Shown here piece by piece: positions 1 to 6,076 of a stretch of DNA of 8,139 bases. Under the pieces are notes generated by a model. It worked only from the letters and a program-made list of their open reading frames with translations, ran no database searches and was not told where the DNA came from. Position 1 is the first letter of the stretch. The number at the start of each line of letters is the position of its first letter. The DNA comes from Chloroflexota bacterium (GTDB lineage: Bacteria > Chloroflexota > Dehalococcoidia > UBA3495): positions 1-8,139 of the forward strand of contig JACZRM010000069.1 of the NCBI GenBank assembly GCA_022576105.1. Reading direction: 5' to 3'. The position numbers and the translations under genes were made by a program.

Positions 1-519
1 CGGGATGTGGACGTATTGCGGGAGTTGTATCAGGTAGCAGACGTACAGGTTGTATTTAGCGTTGGCAGTGTCGACGAATCGGTCTGGAGGACTACTGAGC
101 CGAGTGCGCCGAACCCGATGGAACGACTGGAAGCGATGCAGTTCCTGGTGGAGCATGGCATACCCGCCGGCGTGATGATGGCTCCATTGATGCCTGGTAT
201 TTCAGATAGTTCGGATAGTATTGAGGCAGTGGTGAAAGCGGCTGCTCAGTACAAAGCCAGGTTTATTTCGGGCAGTATGTTGGCGCTAAAACCAGGCACC
301 AAAGAGTGGTTTGCTCCTCTGATCCGCCAGTCTTACCCGCATCTGGTCCCTGGTTACAACAAACTCTTCGGCGGAAAAACCTACGTTCCTCGCGACTATT
401 CCAAGCAGGTGCTGGACCTGGTCGAAAGCGCCAGGCGGAAGTGGGACCTTCCTTTGGCCTGTCCTCCCCGGGAATTGAAGGGGCCTCAGGGCCAGCTTGG
501 GATGATACTGACCGCTTAG
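1..519 (+). CDS. Radical SAM protein, C-terminal part (5' end cut by window edge)
   Basis: The frame is open from base 1 (first codons CGG GAT GTG GAC, giving RDVD) to a TAG at 517-519, so the true start lies upstream of the window and the GTG at 7 is not the likely start. The protein reads like the C-terminal half of the SplB/Rv2578c-type radical SAM family. Visible features are a VVFSVGSVDE strand, then a TTEPSAPNPMERLEAM segment (the family's 'EP..p.P..RL.a'), then HGIPAGVMMAPLMPGISD, which matches the 'G.p.gv..aP..PG..d' strand of the partial TIM barrel. A tail (about residues 95-170) resembles the family's C-terminal region with a conserved Y and 'GGK.YVPRDYS'. The CxxxCxxC cluster motif that binds the [4Fe-4S] centre would be upstream and is not visible, so the catalytic status cannot be confirmed. 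The substrate is unknown. The gene converges on phoU. Confidence 0.85.
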   Translation, partial: RDVDVLRELYQVADVQVVFSVGSVDESVWRTTEPSAPNPMERLEAMQFLVEHGIPAGVMMAPLMPGISDSSDSIEAVVKAAAQYKARFISGSMLALKPGTKEWFAPLIRQSYPHLVPGYNKLFGGKTYVPRDYSKQVLDLVESARRKWDLPLACPPRELKGPQGQLGMILTA

Positions 520-540
520 CTCGGTTGGTTTTCGTCTTTT
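510..540 (+). terminator. Weak candidate terminator after the radical SAM gene
   Basis: A short stem (ACCG at 511-514 with CGGT at 522-525, extendable by a G-T pair at 510/526) spans the TAG stop and is followed by a T-rich run ending TTTT at 537-540. The stem is only 4-5 bp, so this is weak evidence. A second small hairpin (TCGGC 593-597 / GCCGA 601-605) lies further along in the same 152-nt gap between convergent genes. Confidence 0.25.
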
Positions 541-671
541 GACACGTCGGCCTGGAGAGGGTTGCATGAATTGTCCGCTGGCGGTGAAGCCTTCGGCGGA
601 GCCGACTTTGTCGGGGTTCTTGATGAATTCTGAGCGCGGTACCGGCGGGTTGAACCGCTGCGGACTCAAGA

Positions 672-1331
672 CTAATTGGGTTCAGCGCTTACTATCTTAC
701 CGGTAATCAAATAGATCACCCGCTCGGCAATGTTGGTTGCCCGATCCGCAATGCGCTCCAGGTCGTGGGAAACCCAAAGTAGATAGGTTTCTCTCTTGAT
801 TGTTTTGGGGTTCTCTACCATAAACAGCAGCAACTCTCGGTAGACCTGGTCGTACAGCGCGTCCACTACATCGTCGTCCAGCAACACCTGGTTGGCCATG
901 ATCACGTCTCTGGTTATCAGTGAGTCGATGCTTTTGCGCAGCATTTGGGTTGCTTTGTCGGCCATCTGGGGGATGTCGATACGTGGATTCAGGGTCTGGT
1001 CTGCGCCCATGAGCAGGCTAATCTTGCTGATACCTTCGGCATAGTCTCCGATTCGCTCAAGCTCTACCGTGATGTGCAGCAGGGAAACGATATGGCGCAG
1101 GTCCCGGGCCATGGGCTGCTGAGTTGCGATGAGGTCAATACAACGCTCTTCAATTTCGTACCGCTTCTGGTCGATGTAGTCGTCCTCATTGATTACGTGC
1201 TGTGATTCTTCCAGGTCGCGGTCTTTCAGCGCACTGACGGCACGAAGAGCCGCCTTGTCTACGATGCCAGCTAGCGATACCACTTCTTGTTGAAGCTGAT
1301 TAAGTTGCCGGTCTAGATCGACTCTCAGCAT
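672..1331 (-). CDS. phoU: PhoU-family phosphate signalling/transport regulator
   Basis: This 219-aa protein has the length and all-helical make-up of PhoU. PhoU is a cytoplasmic two-repeat protein that restrains the Pst phosphate transporter and the PhoR/PhoB two-component system when phosphate is plentiful. Two PhoU repeats are visible (about residues 8-105 and 120-212). Each ends in the metal-binding signature: ELERIGDYAEGI at 90-101 and DLERIADRATNIAERV at 190-205, with the E/D-x-x-R-x-x-D pattern. An 'MARDLRHIVSLLHI' segment at 74-87 is also typical. The ATG at 1331 is preceded by a good ribosome-binding site (GAGAGGTGAGCA before ATG). It lies 42 nt downstream of the subunit-3-like gene. 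No pst or pho two-component genes are in the window, so this is either an orphan phoU or one separated from its usual partners. Confidence 0.93.
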   Translation of the reverse strand: MLRVDLDRQLNQLQQEVVSLAGIVDKAALRAVSALKDRDLEESQHVINEDDYIDQKRYEIEERCIDLIATQQPMARDLRHIVSLLHITVELERIGDYAEGISKISLLMGADQTLNPRIDIPQMADKATQMLRKSIDSLITRDVIMANQVLLDDDVVDALYDQVYRELLLFMVENPKTIKRETYLLWVSHDLERIADRATNIAERVIYLITGKIVSAEPN

Positions 1332-1373
1332 TGCTCACCTCTCGATGCCAGCGGGGGAGGGTATTGATTTCGA

Positions 1374-1832
1374 TTATATTTGCGTCCAGAAGGGCGCCCG
1401 TTGTTTCTGCGGCTCCAGCAGGCTCTGATCCATCGGTTCGTATTGGTATGATTCGGGGGTTGCCCTTTGATAGCCAATTAAATCCTGGATCTGCGGGTTG
1501 GTGTAGTAGCCGTTGTAGCACTGACGAAGCACCAGGTCGAAGAAGGCAGGGTTTTCCGCCTGGATTTCCTTCAGTACCGTTTCCTGTTTGGCGGGGCTGA
1601 TCTGGGTAAATTTAGCATTTGCTAGTTTGGCGGCGGCTGTTTCCGTCTGGGCCAGGCCGGTGGTTAATTTACCGCGCAGCTCCGGGTCGGGGGAAATTGC
1701 TCGCTCCACGAAATCGGCGATTTGAAAATCGCCAGCGGCGGGATGGTCTCCTTGGGCTGGGATGATGCAATTGAGCATCGCGGTCAGCAATTCACGTTGA
1801 GCTTCAGTTAACAATTGCTTGCTGGTGGTCAT
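1374..1832 (-). CDS. Gluconate 2-dehydrogenase subunit 3-like protein
   Basis: This 152-aa protein resembles the gluconate 2-dehydrogenase subunit 3 family, the small partner of membrane-associated FAD-dependent GMC dehydrogenases. The visible pattern is an N-terminal helix LLTEAQRELLTAMLNCIIP (7-25) followed by a short acidic/Pro loop and ADFVERAI. Further on are a helix with PAFFDLVLRQC and GYYTNPQIQDLIGY (108-121), then a Pro/Tyr-rich C-terminus ending PFWTQI. Family members often carry a Tat signal; none is seen here. I chose the ATG at 1832 (MTTSKQ) over an upstream one at 1895, because the longer form would overlap the hydrolase gene and adds an unfamily-like Arg/Cys-rich leader. An AGGGG lies 10 nt upstream of the chosen start. 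No GMC flavoprotein or cytochrome c partner is nearby, so its redox role is uncertain. It sits 37 nt after the hydrolase and is probably co-transcribed with it. Confidence 0.78.
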   Translation of the reverse strand: MTTSKQLLTEAQRELLTAMLNCIIPAQGDHPAAGDFQIADFVERAISPDPELRGKLTTGLAQTETAAAKLANAKFTQISPAKQETVLKEIQAENPAFFDLVLRQCYNGYYTNPQIQDLIGYQRATPESYQYEPMDQSLLEPQKQRAPFWTQI

Positions 1833-1869
1833 TCTAAGGATACCCCTGCTTATTCTCTTTAGTGCGAGT

Positions 1870-3627
1870 CTACCTGGGTATGATCGGCAGCACAATGTGG
1901 GACGGGTAGGCTGACGAGTGGTGTATTGTCTGCTGGGCAGGCTCCAGGCGCGGGTCGATTCCGATGGGAGCGCCGGTGTTGGGATTTCGATCGAAGCGGG
2001 GGAAGTTGCTGCTGGATAGGTCCAGGCGCAACCGGTGCCCGGCCTTGAACAGGTGGCTGGTGGCCCACAGGTCGATGGTGTATTCGTATACCTGCCCCGG
2101 AGTAATCAATGAAGGCTGGGCCGCCGACGTCCGGTATCGGGCGCGGATGATGCCGTCTTGCAGGTTTTGGCTGTAGCCGTCGGGTCGGACATCAACCAGT
2201 TTGGCCGTGAAATCGGTATCAACGGCGCTGCTGGCAGCGAATAGGTGCACCTTGATCGGCCCGGTAATCTCCAGGTCATTTTCCAAAGGGGGTGTGCTGT
2301 AGACCAGCACGTCGGGTCGGGTTTCCACCGAACGCTGGTCCGCGACTCCGTAGGGAATCATCAGCACGTTGCCGCCCAGAGTGGGAGCCGGGTCGTTGGG
2401 GTCGTAAGTGTACTGGTCGGTTGGCTCGTCGGTTGGAGGTGTGGTGGATAGAACGCCGTTTCCCTGGCTGCTGTTGGCCGAGCCTTCAGAATGCAGGTAA
2501 TAGTCGGTGTAGTGGGTGCGGGCCAGCGGCCATTCATTTTCCTGACGCCACCGATTTTCGCCCATCACGAACAGATTGACCGGCGGTTCGTTCATGATGC
2601 CGGTGTCCATGTCTTTCAGCCAGTAATCGAACCAGCGCAGCAGATAGTCGTGCAACTCAATGCAGGCTTCCGGGCCGAAGTCGATATCCCCGCAACCCTG
2701 GGAGGTCGGTGCAGTGTAGGGTCTGATGTGGGCCCAGGGCCCGATTAGCAGCTTCTGATTGTTGCGCGCCAGCTCGTTGGCCCCCTCCGCCCGGATGGTC
2801 TGGTAGCAATTCAGCGGGCCTTCTAGGAAAATGTCGTACCACGAACTGATGTGAAACATGGGAATTTTGACGCCGCCCAAGTTTCTGAGCAGGTTCGCTT
2901 TCCACCAGTATGGGCCGTCCTGCTCCTGCTCGAAGTATTCGTGAAAGTAGGGCGCAGTTTCTTTTAGCCGTCCGATCCAGTCTTGCAGCGGTAGATGCCG
3001 GTACCATGCTTCGCTCAGGGGTTGGCCAAAATTTCCGGGTTCCAGCACGTATTGATCCATTTGGGCCAGCAAGTCGGAGCGGCCGATGCGTTCCAGGGTG
3101 TTGCGCCCTTTGTGGATGGCATAGGGCACCATCCAGCCCCATTCCATTGCTCCACCGGTGTGGTAGACCCAACTCTGGTGGAAGTCTGACGATGCGGACA
3201 CCGGCGCCATAGCCTGCAGATGGGGCGGTAGGGGATTGCTGCCCGCCAGGGTGTATTGAGTTGCGCCCAAGTATGACTGGCCGGTGCATCCGATGCGGCC
3301 GTTGGACCAGGACTGTCGAGCGGCCCACTCCACGGTGTCCCAGCCATCCTCCGCTTCCTGGAAAATGGGGTTGTATTCGCCTTCCGAGTCGAATCTGCCT
3401 CGGCAGTCCTGACTGACGAAGACGTAGCCGTTCTGGGGGAAGAACCACATCGAGTGGTCTGGGTTGTCGATGTAACCCTCTTTCCCATAAGGCCCTCGGT
3501 TCACCAGCACCGGAAATCTCCCTGGAGCATCGGGCCGGAACACGTCGGTGGCGAGACGAGTTCCGTCACGCATTGGAACCATTACGTTTTTTTCTCGGAT
3601 CACTTTATAGCTTGTCTGCTGGGCCAT
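1870..3627 (-). CDS. CocE/NonD-family alpha/beta hydrolase (X-Pro dipeptidyl-peptidase S15 type)
   Basis: The 585-aa length matches the CocE/NonD group, serine hydrolases of the S15 superfamily that include cocaine esterase and alpha-amino-acid ester hydrolases. The N-terminal part has the entry motif VPMRDGTRLATDVFRP (17-32) and the oxyanion-region Tyr in NRGPYGKE (Tyr47). The sequence SQDCRGRFDSEGEY (72-85) is characteristic. The nucleophile elbow GQSYLG places the catalytic Ser at 118. SSWYDIFLEG gives Asp265 and GPWAH gives His300, completing the triad. A cap domain lies between about 145 and 245. From about 350 to the end is the jelly-roll PepX C-terminal domain, with TDFTAKLVDVRPDG (471-484) and HRLRLDLSSSNFPRFDRN (531-548). 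No signal peptide is seen, so it is probably cytoplasmic. The natural substrate (an ester, amide or acyl-amino acid) cannot be told from sequence. It leads a probable three-gene unit with the subunit-3-like gene and phoU. Confidence 0.93.
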   Translation of the reverse strand: MAQQTSYKVIREKNVMVPMRDGTRLATDVFRPDAPGRFPVLVNRGPYGKEGYIDNPDHSMWFFPQNGYVFVSQDCRGRFDSEGEYNPIFQEAEDGWDTVEWAARQSWSNGRIGCTGQSYLGATQYTLAGSNPLPPHLQAMAPVSASSDFHQSWVYHTGGAMEWGWMVPYAIHKGRNTLERIGRSDLLAQMDQYVLEPGNFGQPLSEAWYRHLPLQDWIGRLKETAPYFHEYFEQEQDGPYWWKANLLRNLGGVKIPMFHISSWYDIFLEGPLNCYQTIRAEGANELARNNQKLLIGPWAHIRPYTAPTSQGCGDIDFGPEACIELHDYLLRWFDYWLKDMDTGIMNEPPVNLFVMGENRWRQENEWPLARTHYTDYYLHSEGSANSSQGNGVLSTTPPTDEPTDQYTYDPNDPAPTLGGNVLMIPYGVADQRSVETRPDVLVYSTPPLENDLEITGPIKVHLFAASSAVDTDFTAKLVDVRPDGYSQNLQDGIIRARYRTSAAQPSLITPGQVYEYTIDLWATSHLFKAGHRLRLDLSSSNFPRFDRNPNTGAPIGIDPRLEPAQQTIHHSSAYPSHIVLPIIPR

Positions 3628-3697
3628 TACTAAGTCCGTAGTAGATAGTAGATTGAAGATTGTTATCTATATTCAGGGCGGTAGAAAAGATTGTAAA

Positions 3698-3727
3698 AGG
3701 ATACTCCTGTAGGTATGGTTGAGTCAA
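3698..3727 (-). promoter_or_regulatory. Candidate sigma-70 promoter for the hydrolase gene
   Basis: On the minus strand, TTGACT (3727-3722) is followed after 18 nt by TATCCT (3703-3698). This is a fair -35 and a mediocre -10. It would give a leader of roughly 60 nt before the ATG at 3627. The ribosome-binding site of that gene is weak (ACGGA). This is a motif match only. Confidence 0.35.
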
Positions 3728-3750
3728 TCGAAGGTCAGGAGATTAGTGTA

Positions 3751-3864
3751 TTAGTTTAGTTGTCGTCATTCTGGCGCAAGCCGGAATGCAATATAGCCTC
3801 TGAACAGCGACTGTATCTGGATACCGGCCTTTGCCGGTGTGACCAAGCCCGGTCCTTGGAGGCC
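3751..3864 (+). repeat. Dispersed hairpin repeat, copy A
   Basis: This 114-nt stretch aligns without gaps to the reverse complement of 6077-6190, with 94 identical positions by hand count. Similarity trails off a few bases beyond each side (about 3744 to 3867). It contains two stem-loops. ATTCTGGC/GCCGGAAT closes a GCAA loop (3768-3787), and ATACCGGC/GCCGGTGT closes a CTTT loop (3821-3840). The type of unit (CATTC-YGGCGCAAGCCGGAAT followed by an ACCGGC..GCCGGT hairpin) resembles the short palindromic repeats scattered between genes in many environmental bacterial genomes. No coding capacity is apparent. Confidence 0.85.
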
Positions 3865-3976
3865 AAACTGATACACTGGCTTTGGAGCTTGATGGGGCAA
3901 GGCGAAAGGGTGTTAGGACCAACGATTAGGGGCGGTTGATTCTTATAACATCTAACGAAATGCATAGCAAGTTATC

Positions 3977-4053
3977 CTGAGGAGCGAGGAAATCCGCCTC
4001 AGTGCTCCTTTGCGCAAGGGGGAGAGTAAGTAGCCCCCTTTCTAAATGGGGGG
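3977..4053. repeat. Cluster of three hairpins in a repeat-like intergenic stretch
   Basis: Three inverted repeats follow one another. CTGAGG (3977-3982) pairs with CCTCAG (3997-4002). CTCCTT (4005-4010) pairs with the AAGGGGGAG region (4016-4024), with a bulge. CCCCC (4034-4038) pairs with a G-run (4048-4053) around TTTCTAAAT, and a second G-run follows at 4056-4060. Such C-run/G-run units are typical of noncoding interspersed repeats. No second copy of this cluster is seen in the window, so the repeat nature is inferred from its style. Confidence 0.5.
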
Positions 4054-4189
4054 AAGGGGGATTTTAGATAGCTCACCGCCGATAACGTTTGGACGAGTAG
4101 TTAGTTATCTTGTTAGAGACTCTTAATGGGCAATCATTATTTACAACTGGAGGCTATGAGTCGCAGCTGCGGTGGTGGCGATATTGATA

Positions 4190-4220
4190 CCCCGGCAATG
4201 AGTGGTTAGACCCGCCGGGG
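4190..4220 (-). terminator. Candidate terminator-like inverted repeat after the small helical gene
   Basis: CCCCGGC (4190-4196) and GCCGGGG (4214-4220) form a perfect 7-bp GC-rich stem with a 17-nt loop. It lies just beyond the stop of the minus-strand gene ending at 4229. There is no clear T-run after it on the minus strand, so intrinsic termination is uncertain. It could also be a transcript-end stabilising hairpin. Confidence 0.35.
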
Positions 4221-4228
4221 GAATTTCC

Positions 4229-4426
4229 TCAATTTAGGGGCGCTGGTCCGTTTTGGCTCAGGTGGCGGATCAAGGAAGCGGCTCGCTTGCTGAATTCGGC
4301 TGTCTCCTCGGTGTTGAGGTTGTCCAAGCGCCGGTCAAGGTGGCTGGACCACTGGGAGACCTTTTCTTGAGCTTCGTCCAGCTGTTGTTGGGCGATGAGG
4401 GCGTACTGAATCTTGGTTTGGTTCAT
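4229..4426 (-). CDS. Small helical hypothetical protein, 65 aa
   Basis: I do not recognise a family. The ATG at 4426 is chosen because GGAG lies 8 nt upstream; an in-frame ATG at 4549 has no such support and adds a low-complexity leader. The 65 residues are hydrophilic and largely helix-forming: QQQLDEAQEKVSQWSSHLDR (18 onward in the helix) followed by a Leu/Glu/Lys/Arg-rich second helix ending in IRHLSQNG. The spacing of hydrophobic residues suggests a helical hairpin or short coiled coil. There is no signal peptide, membrane segment or Cys residue. It ends in TGA. It lies about 230 nt after the Ham1-like gene, a gap in which nothing else was recognised, so it is probably transcribed separately. 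Confidence 0.6.
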   Translation of the reverse strand: MNQTKIQYALIAQQQLDEAQEKVSQWSSHLDRRLDNLNTEETAEFSKRAASLIRHLSQNGPAPLN

Positions 4427-4656
4427 TGATGCAGCTCCATTTGAGGATTGAAGCGAGTGATCCAGACTAGGAATGCTGCCGGTCTTGGTAATTCCTGCCT
4501 GAACTGATAACGATTTCCATTGTAAACGTTCCTGTAGGTTGAATGGCAACTAGTAACTTGGACAAATTTGAACTAATTTATTCGCGCGACTACGTAATCC
4601 GGCGGTTTGGTTATTGTGCCTAGATGGATTCTCGTTAAGGTTTAGTCTAATGAAAA

Positions 4657-5301
4657 TCAGAGGGATGGCAGTTTTTTGAAGAAGTCCTGGACCTGGTCTT
4701 TGAGACGGGTCCAGTGGTCGTCCAGGGAATCTTTTTCTTGATGCGATAGCTGGTTATAAAATTTGCCAATCTGGGGGAAGTACCAGACGGAAAACACCCA
4801 AAATCCGGCAACGTTGTGTTGAGGTCCCGGCGCTTGGGTGATGATTCCGGTGCTGCCGGGCAATTCCCATGACTGCAACAATGTGCCGGAATCGGCAACG
4901 GCCACCGCCTCGATCCAGGATGCCGCCCGGTCAGGACCGCTGTAGGGCTGCATCAACTCAAGCAACAGATTCAAGCGTTCAGTGTCGTCTGCTTCTGCTC
5001 CAGCAAATCGATGGGTGAAGCGGCTTTCCCATCGATTGCCCAACGCGGGGATAACCAGCCCCCCGTCGGAGGCGATGACCAGCATGGTGCTGGCTTGTGA
5101 CCACTCGCTGGCCTTGAGCCTGGCGATTTCTTGGTGGGTGTCTCCAATTTCATCTGGGGCTACAGATATTCCCAGCTCTTCGGGGGTGATGGCGGTCAAG
5201 GGGAGCCCCTCCAACAACCATCGCAATGTTCCCTGTTTGGCCTGGTTGCCGGTGGCCAATAGGATTTTAGTATCGCCCGCCCGGCTGGAATCAAGGGACA
5301 T
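4657..5301 (-). CDS. Divergent Ham1/RdgB-like (ITPase-superfamily) protein
   Basis: The 214 residues follow the layout of Ham1/RdgB nucleotide pyrophosphatases, which hydrolyse non-canonical purine NTPs (ITP, dITP, XTP) to the monophosphate and pyrophosphate. The N-terminus ILLATGNQAK (13-22) is the phosphate-binding T/SxNxxK motif. DEIGDTHQEIARLKA (50-64) corresponds to the 'E.G.T..ENA..KA' segment. IASDGGLVIPALG (76-88) corresponds to 'ADDSGL.V.aLgG'; the second Asp (79) is kept while the first Asp and the Ser are replaced. RFAGAEADDTERLNLLL fits 'RyAG....d..N...LL'. The C-terminal recognition region is altered: the usual FGYDPxF is FWVFSV (167-172) and the usual SHR is DHW (195-197). A different substrate is therefore plausible. 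The ATG at 5301 is 9 nt after the stop of the deiodinase-like gene, indicating an operon. No strong Shine-Dalgarno is present, so translation may be coupled. Confidence 0.8.
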   Translation of the reverse strand: MSLDSSRAGDTKILLATGNQAKQGTLRWLLEGLPLTAITPEELGISVAPDEIGDTHQEIARLKASEWSQASTMLVIASDGGLVIPALGNRWESRFTHRFAGAEADDTERLNLLLELMQPYSGPDRAASWIEAVAVADSGTLLQSWELPGSTGIITQAPGPQHNVAGFWVFSVWYFPQIGKFYNQLSHQEKDSLDDHWTRLKDQVQDFFKKLPSL

Positions 5302-5310
5302 CGTGCCGGC

Positions 5311-6045
5311 TCACACCCTGGCCTTGAGGCAGGCTTCGATGGCGTGTTCCCATTCGTCCAGGTCAAAGAAGTGGGGACCGGCCCCGCCCTGGTAGGCCAC
5401 CTTGCCGTCGGCGCCAATGAGGTAGAGGCGCTCGGGCGCTGCGCCGTAGGCTTCATCGATGGCGTTGTCCATCTCTTCAATCAAGATCGGCAGGTTGATG
5501 TGCAGGTCTATGCTGCAGGTCTGGGCCACTTCCTCGCGTTCATCGTAGCTCTGGTGCTGTCGAAAAAGTACGTTATCGGTCAGATTGCTCTCGGTCTGCC
5601 AGCCATCGGTGGGATGGGCTTCCTGTACGTATACTACGAAGAACTCGACCTGGTCGCGGTAGGTGGTGTAAATCTGTTCCAATCGCCCTAACTGAGCGCG
5701 AAAGGGAGGTCAAGTATAGCTGCCGAAGACCAGAGCCACCGGCCTTTTCCCTTGGAAGCTGGATAGCTGCACCCGTTCTTCGCTTCCCATCAATTTCAGG
5801 TTGATGTCGGGCGGGACCTGGCCAATCTCTGGTCCCATTTCGTCCCGTTTGATTATAGATTGCAGAGCATCTCGAATCTCCCGGCTCAGTTCATCGCCAC
5901 ATACTTCCAGGACTCGACGGGCCGGGATTCTCTCCTTGGACTCTGCCTTCAGTTGGGTCTTTACCTCGCCAAGGACTCGGCGAAAATTTTGCCGGTCCTC
6001 TGGGCTGAGGCGACCGATGATGCTGTCTCGCTGGGATTTTTGCAT
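5311..6045 (-). CDS. Deiodinase-like selenoprotein (in-frame TGA read as selenocysteine)
   Basis: One 244-residue frame runs from ATG 6045 to TGA 5311-5313, with a single internal TGA at 5712-5710 (residue 112). A plain ORF caller would split it into two. The product belongs to the iodothyronine deiodinase family, thioredoxin-fold enzymes that remove iodine reductively. Residues 1-70 are a soluble helical region, with no membrane anchor as in vertebrate enzymes. VQLSSFQGKRPVALVFGSYT (92-111) leads into Sec112-PPFR. FFVVYVQEAHPTDGW (135-149) is the family hallmark. Glu142 and His144 sit 30 and 32 residues after Sec, the spacing I recall for the active-site Glu and His of mouse Dio3. His164 in FRQHQSYDER probably matches the second His. 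LPILIEEMDNAIDEAYG and PERLYLIGADGKVAYQGG complete the fold. The residue two before Sec is Tyr rather than the Cys of vertebrate GSCTU. GGGAG lies 6 nt before the ATG. The natural substrate is unknown. A TGC/TGT misread to TGA is the main alternative. Confidence 0.88.
5678..5712 (-). promoter_or_regulatory. Candidate bacterial SECIS element with Sec UGA codon
   Basis: Read on the minus strand, the UGA (5712-5710) is followed by a stem-loop. UCC (5707-5705) pairs with GGA (5680-5678), then a small 3x2 internal loop. UCGC (5701-5698) pairs with GCGA (5686-5683), then a G-G mismatch. CU pairs with AG around the apical loop CAGUU (5694-5690). The loop contains G-U at nucleotides 21-22 counted from the U of UGA. 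The E. coli fdhF SECIS has its essential loop G/U at about 22-24. Bacterial SECIS elements lie in the coding region directly after the UGA and recruit SelB, as here. The fold was drawn by eye and no energy was calculated. Confidence 0.65.
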
Positions 6046-6076
6046 GGGAGGCTCCCTTCCGATAGTTTATTATTTT

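Larger units (their letters stand above)
3865..4228. other. Intergenic stretch without a supported gene
   Basis: Together with 3628-3864 this makes about 600 nt without a convincing gene. Beyond the hairpin cluster it holds only short, chance-length ORFs on either strand. No tRNA cloverleaf was recognised on inspection. Confidence 0.5.

Noticed and set aside
1833..1895. Upstream start extending the subunit-3-like protein by 21 residues
   Set aside because: It would overlap the end of the hydrolase gene and adds an atypical leader; the ATG at 1832 fits the family start.
2657..3448. Long minus-strand ORF of 263 codons in another frame
   Set aside because: It lies wholly inside the hydrolase gene, whose frame carries a full catalytic triad; the alternative frame is Arg/Pro-rich with no motif.
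4126..4209. Short plus-strand ORF of 27 codons containing an SCGGG stretch, with GGAGG 2 nt before an internal ATG
   Set aside because: The length is well within chance, the ribosome-binding-site spacing is poor, its 3' end overlaps the inverted repeat at 4190-4220, and no peptide-modifying enzyme is next to it.
5710..5712. TGA read as tryptophan through an altered genetic code
   Set aside because: Genes in this window end at TGA (4229, 4657, 5311) and use TGG for Trp; the position is Sec or Cys in the family, not Trp.
5710..6045. Separate 111-aa protein ending at the TGA, or a pseudogene made of two fragments
   Set aside because: Both halves belong to one deiodinase-like fold in the same frame, and the TGA is at the known Sec position with a SECIS-like hairpin.
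6046..6056. Palindrome GGGAGCCTCCC covering the ribosome-binding site of the selenoprotein gene, as a possible translational switch
   Set aside because: The hairpin could have only about 3 bp with a 5-nt loop, too weak to claim regulation.
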